Assembly: GCF_001513975.1 (NCBI RefSeq)
Contig: NZ_KQ947987.1
Span: 179,246-243,245, forward strand
Source of the DNA: Streptomyces curacoi
Lineage (GTDB): Bacteria > Actinomycetota > Actinomycetes > Streptomycetales > Streptomycetaceae
Direction: 5' to 3'
Length of the DNA: 64,000 bases
Shown: in pieces, positions 18,777 to 27,334 of the stretch
How the letters are laid out: every line of letters begins with the position of its first letter
How positions within the stretch are numbered: the first letter of the stretch is position 1
Program-made: the position numbers and the translations under genes
Notes under the pieces: model-generated
Databases searched by the model: none
Seen by the model: only the letters and a program-made list of their open reading frames with translations
Told to the model about the DNA's origin: nothing

Positions 18777-18872
18777 GCCATGCTGATACCTTTTCGGCCG
18801 CCGAGGCACAGCAAGTTCACAGGAACGCGTTTCTTCCGCACCCTCACCCGCACCCGAACGGATGACTCCGCC

Positions 18873-19862
18873 ATGCCCACGGGAGCCGCACCCATACGGC
18901 AGCTCGACGCGCACGCCGTCGACGAGCTGACCGAGACCGCCCAGAAGATCCTCGCCGACTTCGGCAGTTCGGCCGCCCGGCCTGAACTGCTCCGCCGGGT
19001 GGCGGCGTCCGCCACCCGCCTTGGCGAAACGATTCGCCACCACTGCCGCCCGGTGGACACGGACGACGGCCTGTTCGTCCTGCGCGGCCTGCCCGTCGAC
19101 GACGCCGGAATCGGCCCCACCCCCGCGAGTTGGGCCACGGCCGGCGACCGCGCGGCCGAGTGGGACGTGATCCTGCTGCTGCTCGCCACCGCCATGGGCC
19201 ACCCGATCGCCTGGGAGGGACAGCAGGAGGGCCGGTTCGTGCACAACATCGTGCCCTCGCCCGGCCACGAGGAGGAGCAGACCGGCGCGAGCAGCACCGT
19301 CCTGCTCAGCCCGCACACCGAGGACGCCTTCCATCCCGGCCGCGCCCACCTGCTGCTGCTCGCCTGCATGCGTAACCACGACGCCGTCGCCACCACCGCC
19401 GCGAGCGTCCGCAAGGTCCGGCTCGGCGCGGACGATGTCGCGCTGCTGTCCCGGCCCCTGCTGCCGATCCTCCCCGACGACGCCTACGCCGAGGCGCAGT
19501 CGTTCGCGGGAGAGCCGCCGAAGGTCCCCGTCCTGTGGCAGACCGAGGCCGGTCCGACCCTGCGCTACGACCCCGCCTACACCCCGCTCGACGAGGCGCC
19601 CGCCGACTACCGTGCCGCCTACGACCGGCTGACCGCCGAGCTGGAACGCGTGTCGGTCGCCGTCGCCCTGGAGCCCGGTGACGTCCTGGTCGTCGACAAC
19701 GACCAGGTCGTACACGGCCGGGTGCCGTTCAAGGCCCGCTACGACGGCACCGACCGCTGGCTCAAGCGCGCCTCCGTGCGCGTGCCCGGCCGCCGCAGCC
19801 GCCCGCTGGCCGAGGCCGACGAACACGGCTACGGCCAGGCCGCGCTCGTCGCCCATCTCTGA
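18873..19862 (+). CDS. Fe(II)/2-oxoglutarate-dependent oxygenase (AsnO/VioC/clavaminate synthase-like)
   Basis: The roughly 329-residue TauD-superfamily protein has metal ligands visible as HTED in SPHTEDAFHPGRA (the HxE variant of AsnO, VioC and clavaminate synthase) and the distal His in VVDNDQVVHGRVPFKARYDG. The following Arg (RWLKRASV) is in the 2-oxoglutarate-binding position. Relatives hydroxylate the beta or gamma carbon of free or bound amino acids, so it may hydroxylate a diamino-acid intermediate. I chose ATG 18873 because the upstream ATG (18780) abuts the iron box and would add a basic, non-conserved leader. First gene of the biosynthetic operon, 34 bp before sbnB-like. Confidence 0.8.
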   Translation: MPTGAAPIRQLDAHAVDELTETAQKILADFGSSAARPELLRRVAASATRLGETIRHHCRPVDTDDGLFVLRGLPVDDAGIGPTPASWATAGDRAAEWDVILLLLATAMGHPIAWEGQQEGRFVHNIVPSPGHEEEQTGASSTVLLSPHTEDAFHPGRAHLLLLACMRNHDAVATTAASVRKVRLGADDVALLSRPLLPILPDDAYAEAQSFAGEPPKVPVLWQTEAGPTLRYDPAYTPLDEAPADYRAAYDRLTAELERVSVAVALEPGDVLVVDNDQVVHGRVPFKARYDGTDRWLKRASVRVPGRRSRPLAEADEHGYGQAALVAHL

Positions 19863-19896
19863 TCCCCGTCATCCCCCTCGTACGAAGGGACCAGCC

Positions 19897-20928
19897 GTGA
19901 CCGGCACCCCCGCACGCACGGACGACCACCCGTCCGACATACCCGCGGACGACAAGACCCTGCGCATCCTCAGCACCAGCGACGTCGCGGGCCTGGACAT
20001 CTCCCTCGCCGACGTCGTCGGCGTGGTCGAGCAGGCGTACCGCACCCTGGCCGACGGCAAGTCGGCCAACCCCCGCAAACTCACCGTGAAGCCCGAGGAC
20101 GGCCACTCCGTCTCGTACGCCATGCTCGGCCGCGACGGCGTCCGCGAGGTCGTCGCCATCAAGACGTCGTACAAGCACGGCCTGGACAAGTCGCGCGACG
20201 AGCAGCACTACTACACGACCCTCACCATCTACGACGACGTCACCGGCCTGCCGGTCGCGATGATGGACTGCGGCCGCATCGGCTCGCTGCGCACGCCGGC
20301 CGTCTCCGCACTCCTCGCCCGTGAGCTGGCGGCGCCCGGCAGCCGCAGCGCGCTGGTCATCGGCACCGGGACCCAGGGCCGGCTGGCGCTGCCGTTCCTG
20401 CTCACCACCCTGCCGGACCTGGACCGGCTCATGGTCTACGGCACCCACCCCGACGGTCTCGCGGCGGTCCGCGCACAACTGCACCACTACTTCCCCGGCC
20501 GGGAGGTGGAGGTCGTCGACGACGCCCGGGCAGCCGCGGCCGACGCCGACGTGGTGGTCGCCACCGCCGGCCAGCACACGCCCGCGGCGGTGGAGGCGGC
20601 CGACCTGAAGCCGGGCGCCCTGTCGATCCTGGTCGGCCATGGCATCGCCCCCTCCACGCTGCACGAGGCGCACCGGGTCATCGCCACCAGCGAGGCGCAG
20701 ATGAAGGTCACCGGCACCGACATGGCCGACGCCGACGGCAACTTCCCGCCCGTGGACGCGGAGTTCCCCGAGGTCGTGGCGGGCCGGGCGGAGGGCCGGC
20801 GCTCGGCCGACGAGCGGATCTTCGCCTACAACAGTGGCCTCGTCGTCACCGACATCGCCCTCGGGCACCGGTTCGCGCAGCTGGCCGTCGAACAGGGCTT
20901 GGGGACGCGGGTGTCGCTGTGGAAGTGA
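19897..20928 (+). CDS. sbnB: SbnB-like N-(2-amino-2-carboxyethyl)-L-glutamate dehydrogenase (L-2,3-diaminopropionate synthesis)
   Basis: The 343-residue protein belongs to the ornithine cyclodeaminase/mu-crystallin family. It has the NAD motif ALVIGTGTQGRLALPFLL and conserved CGRIGSLRTPAVSALLAREL. In staphyloferrin B synthesis SbnB oxidises the SbnA product to L-2,3-diaminopropionate and 2-oxoglutarate. An SbnA homologue two genes downstream makes SbnB function much more likely than ornithine cyclodeaminase. GTG start with GAAGGGA upstream. Its end overlaps the decarboxylase gene, so both are translationally coupled. Confidence 0.85.
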   Translation: MTGTPARTDDHPSDIPADDKTLRILSTSDVAGLDISLADVVGVVEQAYRTLADGKSANPRKLTVKPEDGHSVSYAMLGRDGVREVVAIKTSYKHGLDKSRDEQHYYTTLTIYDDVTGLPVAMMDCGRIGSLRTPAVSALLARELAAPGSRSALVIGTGTQGRLALPFLLTTLPDLDRLMVYGTHPDGLAAVRAQLHHYFPGREVEVVDDARAAAADADVVVATAGQHTPAAVEAADLKPGALSILVGHGIAPSTLHEAHRVIATSEAQMKVTGTDMADADGNFPPVDAEFPEVVAGRAEGRRSADERIFAYNSGLVVTDIALGHRFAQLAVEQGLGTRVSLWK

Positions 20929-22277
20929 CGCACACCGCCACGGCCGCCCCGCCGCTGCCCGCCCACCCGGACCCGAAGCTCGATGCGATCCTGGGCAGCG
21001 GGCTGCCGCACGAGCTGTCGTACGCGCTCGGCGGCCCGTTCCACCTGCTCCTGCCCGACCGCTTCGACGCCAACGTGGCTTCCTTCGAAGAGGCGTTGCG
21101 CGAGGCCGGTGTCGAGGGCCGCGTGTACTACGCGAAGAAGGCCAACAAGGCCGCCGTCTGGATGGACCGCTGTGCCCTTTCCGGCACCGGCGTGGACGTG
21201 GCCAGCCTCGGTGAGCTGCGGGACGCGCTCGGGCACGGCGTGCGCGGCGAGCACGTCGTCGTCACCGGGCCCGCCAAGGCCGAGGACCTGCTGCGGGTGG
21301 CCGTCCTGCAGGGCTGTCTGGTTGCCGTGGACGCGCTCGACGAGCTGGAGCGCGTCCTGGCACTGGCACGGGCCGTCGCCCGCCCGGCGCGCGTGCTGCT
21401 GCGGCGGCTGCCGCCGGCCCAGCCGCACAGCCGCTTCGGGCTGGACGACGGGGAGCTGGAGGCGGCCCTCGCCCGGTGCGCGCAGGCCACGGATGCCGTC
21501 GTGATGGAGGGCTTCTCCTTCCATCTGTCCGGCTACGCCACCGAGCCGCGCGCCCAACTGGCAGTGCAACTCCTTGAGTTGTGCCTCAAGGCGCGGGCTC
21601 TGGGGCTGCGGGCGGACCGTATCAGCATCGGCGGCGGATTCGCCGTCGACTACACCGACGCCGGGCACTGGGAACGCTTCCTGGCCGAGCAGCGGCCCGA
21701 GCACTACCACGCGGGGAAGTCCTTCGCGGCGGCGGACTTCTACCCGTACCACTCGCCCGTGGCGGGCGCGGACGCCCTGCGGGCCGTCCTCCGGACACAC
21801 CGTCTGGCCGAGCGGCTGAGCGAGGCCGGGGTGAAGCTCCTGCTGGAACCCGGGCGGGCGTTGTTGGACCGGGCCGGGTGCACGGTGTTCCGGGTGCAGG
21901 GCGTGAAGGACCGGAACGGCTACGGCATCGTCACCGTGGACGGCACCAGCCTCAGCCTGTCCGAGCAGTGGTTCAACAGTGAGTACCTGCCGGATCCGGT
22001 GCTGCTGCCCGCGACTCCTCGATCGGTGGGGGACGAGCCGTACGCCGCCTGCGTCGGCGGCACCACCTGCCTGGAGTCCGACATGGTCACCTGGCGCAAG
22101 GTGCGCCTCCCCATCCGCCCGGCCATCGGCGACCTGCTCGTCTACCCCAACACCGCCGGATACCAGATGGACTCCAACGAGTCCCCGTTCCACGAACTGC
22201 CGCTTCCTCCGAAGGTCGTCCTCGACACCGCGGGCGGCACGACCCGCTGGCGGTTCGACCGCCATCCACTCGCCTGA
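20919..22277 (+). CDS. Fold-type III PLP-dependent decarboxylase (Y4yA/SbnH-like)
   Basis: The 452-residue alanine racemase/diaminopimelate decarboxylase-fold protein has a PLP lysine region YYAKKANKAAVW, phosphate-binding Gly-rich loop ISIGGGFAVDY, EPGRALLD and the partner-subunit active-site Cys region CVGGTTCLESDMV. SbnH decarboxylates a citryl-diaminopropionate intermediate in staphyloferrin B synthesis. Y4yA-family relatives also sit beside SbnA homologues. Here it may decarboxylate diaminopropionate or a conjugate to a diaminoethane unit, but no conjugating synthetase is nearby. A GTG at 20925 overlapping the upstream stop (GTGA) is as likely a start as the GTG at 20919. Confidence 0.75.
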   Translation: MEVTHTATAAPPLPAHPDPKLDAILGSGLPHELSYALGGPFHLLLPDRFDANVASFEEALREAGVEGRVYYAKKANKAAVWMDRCALSGTGVDVASLGELRDALGHGVRGEHVVVTGPAKAEDLLRVAVLQGCLVAVDALDELERVLALARAVARPARVLLRRLPPAQPHSRFGLDDGELEAALARCAQATDAVVMEGFSFHLSGYATEPRAQLAVQLLELCLKARALGLRADRISIGGGFAVDYTDAGHWERFLAEQRPEHYHAGKSFAAADFYPYHSPVAGADALRAVLRTHRLAERLSEAGVKLLLEPGRALLDRAGCTVFRVQGVKDRNGYGIVTVDGTSLSLSEQWFNSEYLPDPVLLPATPRSVGDEPYAACVGGTTCLESDMVTWRKVRLPIRPAIGDLLVYPNTAGYQMDSNESPFHELPLPPKVVLDTAGGTTRWRFDRHPLA

Positions 22278-22305
22278 CTCTCTCCCCGAAACCTGGAGCC
22301 ATCCG

Positions 22306-23334
22306 ATGGACAAGGCGCTTTCGCGTCCCGCTGTGGTCAGCCGTGTCTCCGACCTCATAGGCCACACCCCGCTGTTCGAGCTGTGCCGTACCGACACCGG
22401 CAGCCGACTGCTGCTCAAACTCGAGCAGTTCAACCCGACCGGCACGGCGAAGATCCGCATGGCCCGGCAGATGGTCCTCGACGCCGAGGAACGCGGACTG
22501 CTGCGCCCCGGTGGCCGGATCGTCGAGTCGACCTCCGGCAACACCGGCCTCGGCCTGGCCGTGATCGCGGCCGAGCGCGGCTACACCTTCACCGCGGTGG
22601 TGGACCATCACGCCGCCGCCGACAAACTGCGCGGCATGAAGGCCCTCGGTGCCGAACTCATCTACGTCGCCGAGGAAGGAGACGAGGAGCTGGCCACGGC
22701 CGCCCGCGAGGAGTTCGCCGAGAAACTGGCCGCCGAGAGCGACAACGCCTACTTCACCGAGCAGCACAACAACCCGGCCAATGGGGACGGCTACCGGCCC
22801 GTGGCGCATGAACTCGACGCCGCCCTGGACGGCCGTATCGACATACTGATAGGCGCCGTGGGAACCGGCGGCGGGCTGTTCGGAACCGGCGGCGAACTGC
22901 GCAAGACCGTGCCGACGGTGCGGATCGTCGGGGTCGAGCCCAAGGGGTCGATCGCCTTCGGGCCGCCCGCCCACGACTACTACCAGTCCGGCACCGGCAC
23001 CCCCGAGGGCGCCACCATCGGCGCCATGGTCGACTACGACCTGCTGGACGAGGGCGCCAAGGTCGGCGACGTCGAGGCGTTCGCCGCCGCACGAGTACTG
23101 GCCCGCCGTCTCGGCCTCCTCATCGGCGGCTCCGCGGGCGGCGTCGTCTACGAGGCGCTGACCCGCATGTCCTCCCTGGAACCGGGCACGACTATGGTCG
23201 CCCTGGTCAACGACGGAGGCGAGAAGTACATGGACACCGTGTTCAACGACGACTGGATGAACGAGCGCAACCTCATAGACCCGGCCGTCGAGCGCGAGAT
23301 CGACGAGCTGCTGACCAAACTCCGTGAGAACTGA
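22306..23334 (+). CDS. sbnA: SbnA-like PLP synthase (L-2,3-diaminopropionate synthesis)
   Basis: The 342-residue cysteine synthase-family enzyme has a PLP lysine in FNPTGTAKIRMARQM and the substrate loop STSGNTGLGLAVIA. The phosphate-binding loop is GAVGTGGGLFGTGG. SbnA condenses O-phospho-L-serine with L-glutamate to N-(2-amino-2-carboxyethyl)-L-glutamate, which SbnB then oxidises. The pairing with SbnB supports this over O-acetylserine sulfhydrylase. ATG start with CTGGAG seven bases upstream, 28 bp after the decarboxylase gene. Confidence 0.85.
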   Translation: MDKALSRPAVVSRVSDLIGHTPLFELCRTDTGSRLLLKLEQFNPTGTAKIRMARQMVLDAEERGLLRPGGRIVESTSGNTGLGLAVIAAERGYTFTAVVDHHAAADKLRGMKALGAELIYVAEEGDEELATAAREEFAEKLAAESDNAYFTEQHNNPANGDGYRPVAHELDAALDGRIDILIGAVGTGGGLFGTGGELRKTVPTVRIVGVEPKGSIAFGPPAHDYYQSGTGTPEGATIGAMVDYDLLDEGAKVGDVEAFAAARVLARRLGLLIGGSAGGVVYEALTRMSSLEPGTTMVALVNDGGEKYMDTVFNDDWMNERNLIDPAVEREIDELLTKLREN

Positions 23335-23339
23335 CACCG

Positions 23340-24743
23340 ATGCCGACACCGCTCACCACCCTCCTCCGCGACAGCCGCGCCCTGGCGACCCTGGCCGTCC
23401 CGCTCGCCCTGACCCAGCTCGCCCAGGTCGCCCTGACCACCACCGACACGGTGATGATGGGCCTGATGGGCGCCGAGGCCCTGGCAGGCGGCGGCCTGGC
23501 GCTGGTCATCTTCAACCAGCTGCGCACCATGGGCGTCGGCATGGTCACCGCGGTCGGCAACCAGGTCTCCGCCGCCTCCGCCCGGGCCGACGAGGACGAC
23601 GAACTCACCGACGCGGCGACCGAGGAGGTCCGCGACGTCGTCCGCGCCGCCCTCGCGCTGGCCACCCTGTCCGGCATCCTCGGCGCGATCGTCATCCTGA
23701 TCCTGGGGCAGGCCGTCGCCTTCCTCGGCCAGGACCCCGAGGTCGTCGACACGGCCTGGCCGGTCCTGCTCGCGCTCGCCCCCGGCCTGATTCCCTGCCT
23801 GTGGTTCCAGGCGATCCGCCAGTTCACGGTCGGTATGCGCCGACCGCAGGCCCTGCTGCAGATCACCATCGCCTCGGTCGCCGTCAACGCGGCCCTCAAC
23901 TGGGGTCTGATCCATGGCACCTGGATCCTGCCGGAACTGGGCCTGCCCGGCATCGGCGTCTCCACCTCGCTCGTGTACGCCGTGACCTGCCTGGCCCTGT
24001 ACGCCTCTGCGCGCCGTGACCCCCGGCTCGCCCCGCTGCTGGACATCCGCATCTGGAAGGCCCGCCCGGTCACCGTGCGCAAGCTCACCGGCCTGGGCCT
24101 GCCCATCGCCGCGACCTACGGCTCCGAAGCCGGCTTCTTCTCCGTCGTCGCCCTGCTGATCGGCACCTTCGGCAGCGCCGCCCTGGCCGCGCACACGGCC
24201 GTCAACCAACTCATCTACATCGTCTTCCAGATCGCCGTCGGCCTGTCCCACGCAGCGTCCCTCAACGTCAGCCGCGAACTCGCCCTGGACCGGATCGCCG
24301 CGGCCCGCCGCATCAAGAACACGGCACTGGCATGCGCGGCTGCCGTGATGGCGGTGGTCGGCGTCGTCTACCTGACCCTGCCGGGCCTGGTCCTGCGTCC
24401 CTTCCTCGACCCGTCGGACCACGACGGGGCGAGCGCGACGAGCATCGCCACGAACCTCCTCCTGGTCGCGGCCGTCCTGCAGTTCTTCGACTGCGCCCAG
24501 AACATCGGCGTCGGCCTGCTACGCGGACTCGACGACACCAGGAGCGGCTTCCGCATCACCCTCATCGGCTACTGGCTGATCGGCCTGCCCGCCGCCTGGC
24601 TGCTCGGCCACCTCGCCGACCTGGAGACCGTCGGCGTCTGGCTCGGCCTCCTCACCGGCCTCGCCGCCACCGCCCTGCTCCTGCTGCGCCGCTACAACCA
24701 CTCCCTGACCCATCGCACGGCCGAACAGCCGGCCATCGCCTGA
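23340..24743 (+). CDS. MATE-family efflux transporter (DinF-like), putative metallophore exporter
   Basis: The 467-residue protein has about twelve membrane segments in two pseudo-repeats (LTQLAQVALTTTDTVMMG in the first, KLTGLGLPIAATYGSEAGFF in the second), typical of the MATE fold. It starts 5 bp after sbnA-like and is the last gene of the operon, in the position held by an MFS exporter (SbnD, CntE) in known metallophore loci. It is therefore the likely secretion route for the product. MATE proteins are promiscuous cation- or proton-coupled exporters, so the substrate is inferred from context only. Confidence 0.8.
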   Translation: MPTPLTTLLRDSRALATLAVPLALTQLAQVALTTTDTVMMGLMGAEALAGGGLALVIFNQLRTMGVGMVTAVGNQVSAASARADEDDELTDAATEEVRDVVRAALALATLSGILGAIVILILGQAVAFLGQDPEVVDTAWPVLLALAPGLIPCLWFQAIRQFTVGMRRPQALLQITIASVAVNAALNWGLIHGTWILPELGLPGIGVSTSLVYAVTCLALYASARRDPRLAPLLDIRIWKARPVTVRKLTGLGLPIAATYGSEAGFFSVVALLIGTFGSAALAAHTAVNQLIYIVFQIAVGLSHAASLNVSRELALDRIAAARRIKNTALACAAAVMAVVGVVYLTLPGLVLRPFLDPSDHDGASATSIATNLLLVAAVLQFFDCAQNIGVGLLRGLDDTRSGFRITLIGYWLIGLPAAWLLGHLADLETVGVWLGLLTGLAATALLLLRRYNHSLTHRTAEQPAIA

Positions 24744-24766
24744 TCCCTTCCATGAGCACGGGCAAG

Positions 24767-24793
24767 CCGGCGACTGGGCACGCCAGTCGCCGG
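24767..24793 (+). terminator. Hairpin terminator after the MATE gene
   Basis: A perfect 11-bp stem (CCGGCGACTGG / CCAGTCGCCGG) with a 5-base loop lies 24 bp after the MATE stop. No T-run follows, as is common in Streptomyces. It marks the end of the iron-regulated operon. Confidence 0.75.
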
Positions 24794-24875
24794 AGCACGG
24801 CGGGGGCGACGAACGGATCGCCCTCCCCGGATCAGGAAGGTCGATGATCCGGTGAACCGGCGCTTTGGGTTCCTG

Positions 24876-25073
24876 AGCGTCGGTGATCGCGGCGGCGCGC
24901 TCGTAGGCCTCGACCCAGTGGCCCGAGGACACCCAGTGGCCGGAGAACCAGTGCATGGCCTCGGCGACCTCGGCGACCCGGGTGTGCTCGCCGTTCTCCG
25001 CGGCCTCGCGGAAGGCCGCGAGCCAGTTGTCGCTCTCCGCCTTGAGCCGGCGCATCGCCTCGGCCGCACGTAC
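24876..25073 (-). pseudogene. Fragment of a TPR-containing regulator (AfsR/NB-ARC-like)
   Basis: Sixty-odd codons on the minus strand read RRLKAESDNWLAAFREAAEN followed by VAEVAEAMHWFSGHWVSSGH. This matches the helical linker region just before the TPR repeats of large AfsR/SARP-like regulators. There is no start, no DNA-binding or ATPase domain, and after about 24870 the reading loses its protein character. It is a remnant and may mark an old recombination edge of the locus to its left. Confidence 0.5.
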
Positions 25074-26432
25074 TCAGGCGGCCCTGCGTCCGCTGTCCGC
25101 GTGCGCCCGGATGATGTCCGCGTACCGGTGGCCGGTGCCCTTGATGGTGCGCTGCTGTGTCCCGTAGTCGACGTGGACCAGGCCGAAGCGCTTGTCGTAG
25201 CCGTACGCCCACTCGAAGTTGTCCAGGAGGGACCAGGCGAAGTAGCCGGCCAGGGGAGCGCCCCGGCGGGCGGCGGACGCGCATGCCGCCAGGTGGCCGG
25301 TCAGGTACTCCTGGCGTGCCGGGTCGTCCACCGTCCCGTCGGGGCGTACGACATCGGGGTAGGCGGAGCCGTTCTCGGTGACGTACAGCTTGCGGGCGCC
25401 GTACTCGTGCGTCAGCCGGAGCAGGAGGGTCTCGATGCCGGAGGCGTCGACCTCCCAGCCCATGCCGGTGCGGGGCACACCGGGGCGGCGGACCTCGCGG
25501 GCCCGGGGGGCCGGCCCGGTGGGGTCGTCGGCCACGGTGATCGGCATGTAGTAGTTGAGGCCCAGCCAGTCCAGGGGCTGCGCGACGGTCTCCGGGTCGC
25601 CGGGCCTTTCCGGGAGCTCGACGCCGTAGACCTCGCGCATGTCCTCGGGGAAGCCGCGGCCGTGGACCGGGTCCAGCCACCAGCGGTTGGTGTGCCCGTC
25701 CATGCGGCGGACGGCGTCGACGTCTTCCGGCCTGTCGGTGGCGGCGTGGACCGTCGAGAGGTTGTTGACGATGCCGACCTCGGCTCCCGGCGCCGCCGCC
25801 CGGAGGGCCTGCGTGGCCAGGCCGTGGCCGAGCAGAAGGTGGTAGGAGGCGCGCACGGCGGCCGTGAGGTCGGTGAGGCCGGGGGCCATCCTGCCCTCCA
25901 GGTGGCCGATCCACGCCGAGCACAGCGGCTCGTTGAGGGTGGCCCAGTGCCGGACACGGTCGCCGAGGCGTGCGGCGACGACCGCCGCGTACGCCGCGAA
26001 GTGGTGGGCCGTGTCGCGGACCGGCCAGCCGCCCCGGTCCTGGAGTGCCTGCGGCAGGTCCCAGTGGTAGAGGGTGACCGACGGGGTGATGCCCGCCTCC
26101 AGCAGGGCGTCGGTCAACTCGTCGTAGAAGTCGAGGCCCCTGGCGTTGACCGGCCCGTCGCCGCCGGGTACGACGCGCGGCCAGGCGATCGACAACCGGT
26201 AGGCGTTGGTGCCCAGTTGGCGCATCAGGCCGATGTCCTCGCGCCAGCGGTGGTAGTGGTCGCAGGCGGTGTCCCCGTGGTCGTCGTTGTCGATCTTGCC
26301 TGGAGTGTGCGAGAACGTGTCCCAGATCGAGGGGGAGCGGCCGTCCTCGGCGACGGCTCCCTCGATCTGATAGGCCGATGTGGCCGTGCCCCACAGGAAG
26401 TCCTCGGGGAGGGCGGCAAGGTCGATGGTCAC
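25074..26432 (-). CDS. Family 1 glycoside hydrolase, beta-glucosidase
   Basis: The 452-residue cytosolic GH1 enzyme has N-terminal [19 protein letters not shown], acid/base Glu in TLNEP, nucleophile Glu in [11 protein letters not shown] and the substrate-site stretch [20 protein letters not shown]. It would hydrolyse short beta-glucosides brought in by the ABC transporter encoded upstream in the same operon. Two starts are possible: GTG 26465, overlapping the permease stop as GTGA, or GTG 26432 with AAGGGA five bases upstream, beginning [12 protein letters not shown] prefer the latter because conserved sequence begins there. No signal peptide. Confidence 0.9.
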   Translation of the reverse strand: MTIDLAALPEDFLWGTATSAYQIEGAVAEDGRSPSIWDTFSHTPGKIDNDDHGDTACDHYHRWREDIGLMRQLGTNAYRLSIAWPRVVPGGDGPVNARGLDFYDELTDALLEAGITPSVTLYHWDLPQALQDRGGWPVRDTAHHFAAYAAVVAARLGDRVRHWATLNEPLCSAWIGHLEGRMAPGLTDLTAAVRASYHLLLGHGLATQALRAAAPGAEVGIVNNLSTVHAATDRPEDVDAVRRMDGHTNRWWLDPVHGRGFPEDMREVYGVELPERPGDPETVAQPLDWLGLNYYMPITVADDPTGPAPRAREVRRPGVPRTGMGWEVDASGIETLLLRLTHEYGARKLYVTENGSAYPDVVRPDGTVDDPARQEYLTGHLAACASAARRGAPLAGYFAWSLLDNFEWAYGYDKRFGLVHVDYGTQQRTIKGTGHRYADIIRAHADSGRRAA

Positions 26433-26461
26433 GTGATTCCCTTCGGCGACAGGAGAGTCGG

Positions 26462-27334
26462 TCACTTGACGGCTCCGGCCGTCAGCCCCGCCACGAGATA
26501 GCGCTGGAGCAGCAGGAATCCGGCGACCACGGGGACGCTGACGACGAGCGAGGCGGCCATGATCTGGTTCCAGTAGACGTTGTTGAGCGTGGAGTAGCCC
26601 TGGAGGCCGACGGCGAGGGTGCGGGTGGTGTCGTTGGTCATCACCGAGGCGAAGAGCACTTCGCCCCAGGCGGTCATGAAGGCGTAGACGGCGACGGCGA
26701 CGATGCCGGGGATCGCGGCGGGGACCACCACCCGCAACAGCGCGCCGAGCGGGCCGCAGCCGTCGACCAGCGCCGCCTCGTCCAGTTCGCGGGGCACCGA
26801 GTCGAAGTACCCGATCAGCATCCAGATCGAGAACGGCAGCGAGAAGGTGAGATACGTCAGGATCAGGCCGCCGCGCGAGCCGAACAGGGCGATGCCGGTG
26901 GCCTGGCCGATGTTGACGTAGATGAGGAACAGCGGCAGCAGGAAGAGGATGCCGGGGAACATCTGCGTGGACAGCACGGTCACCGTGAAGACGCGTCTGC
27001 CCCGGAAGTCGTGGCGGCTCACCGCGTACGCGGCGAACACCGCGATCACCACCGAACAGACCGTCGCCGCACCCGCCACGATCAGCGAGTTCACGAAGTA
27101 GCGCGCGAGTGGGATCGTCGACCAGATGTCGATGTACGGGCGGATGGTCAGCTCGCTCGGCAGCCAGCGGAACTCACCCGTGACGTCGGCCAGGGGCTTC
27201 AGCGAGCTGGAGACCATGACGTGGACCGGCAGCAGCACGAACCCCGTGAGCAGGGTGAGGAAGATCCGCCGGGACCAGAAGAAGGACCGGGGCGGGGCCA
27301 TCGGCGAGCGAGGCGCCCGGGCGGTGCTAGACAT
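26462..27334 (-). CDS. Sugar ABC transporter permease, MalG-like (CUT1)
   Basis: The 290-residue membrane protein has six membrane segments. The EAA loop is [20 protein letters not shown], placing it in the CUT1 family of oligosaccharide permeases. It overlaps the MalF-like gene by 8 bp and the longest beta-glucosidase frame by 4 bp, so one operon is clear. No ATPase gene is present; in Streptomyces the shared ATPase MsiK usually serves such systems. Confidence 0.9.
   Translation of the reverse strand: MSSTARAPRSPMAPPRSFFWSRRIFLTLLTGFVLLPVHVMVSSSLKPLADVTGEFRWLPSELTIRPYIDIWSTIPLARYFVNSLIVAGAATVCSVVIAVFAAYAVSRHDFRGRRVFTVTVLSTQMFPGILFLLPLFLIYVNIGQATGIALFGSRGGLILTYLTFSLPFSIWMLIGYFDSVPRELDEAALVDGCGPLGALLRVVVPAAIPGIVAVAVYAFMTAWGEVLFASVMTNDTTRTLAVGLQGYSTLNNVYWNQIMAASLVVSVPVVAGFLLLQRYLVAGLTAGAVK

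Noticed and set aside
18601..18779. Zur (zinc) box in the divergent promoter
   Set aside because: No TGAAAATCATTTTCA-like element; the sequences match the iron box instead.
18780..18872. ATG at 18780 as start of the 2OG oxygenase
   Set aside because: It follows the iron box by 4 bp with no ribosome-binding site and would add a basic leader not expected in the family; ATG 18873 is preferred.
19897..20928. Ornithine cyclodeaminase producing proline
   Set aside because: The neighbour is an SbnA-like synthase, which makes SbnB function far more likely.
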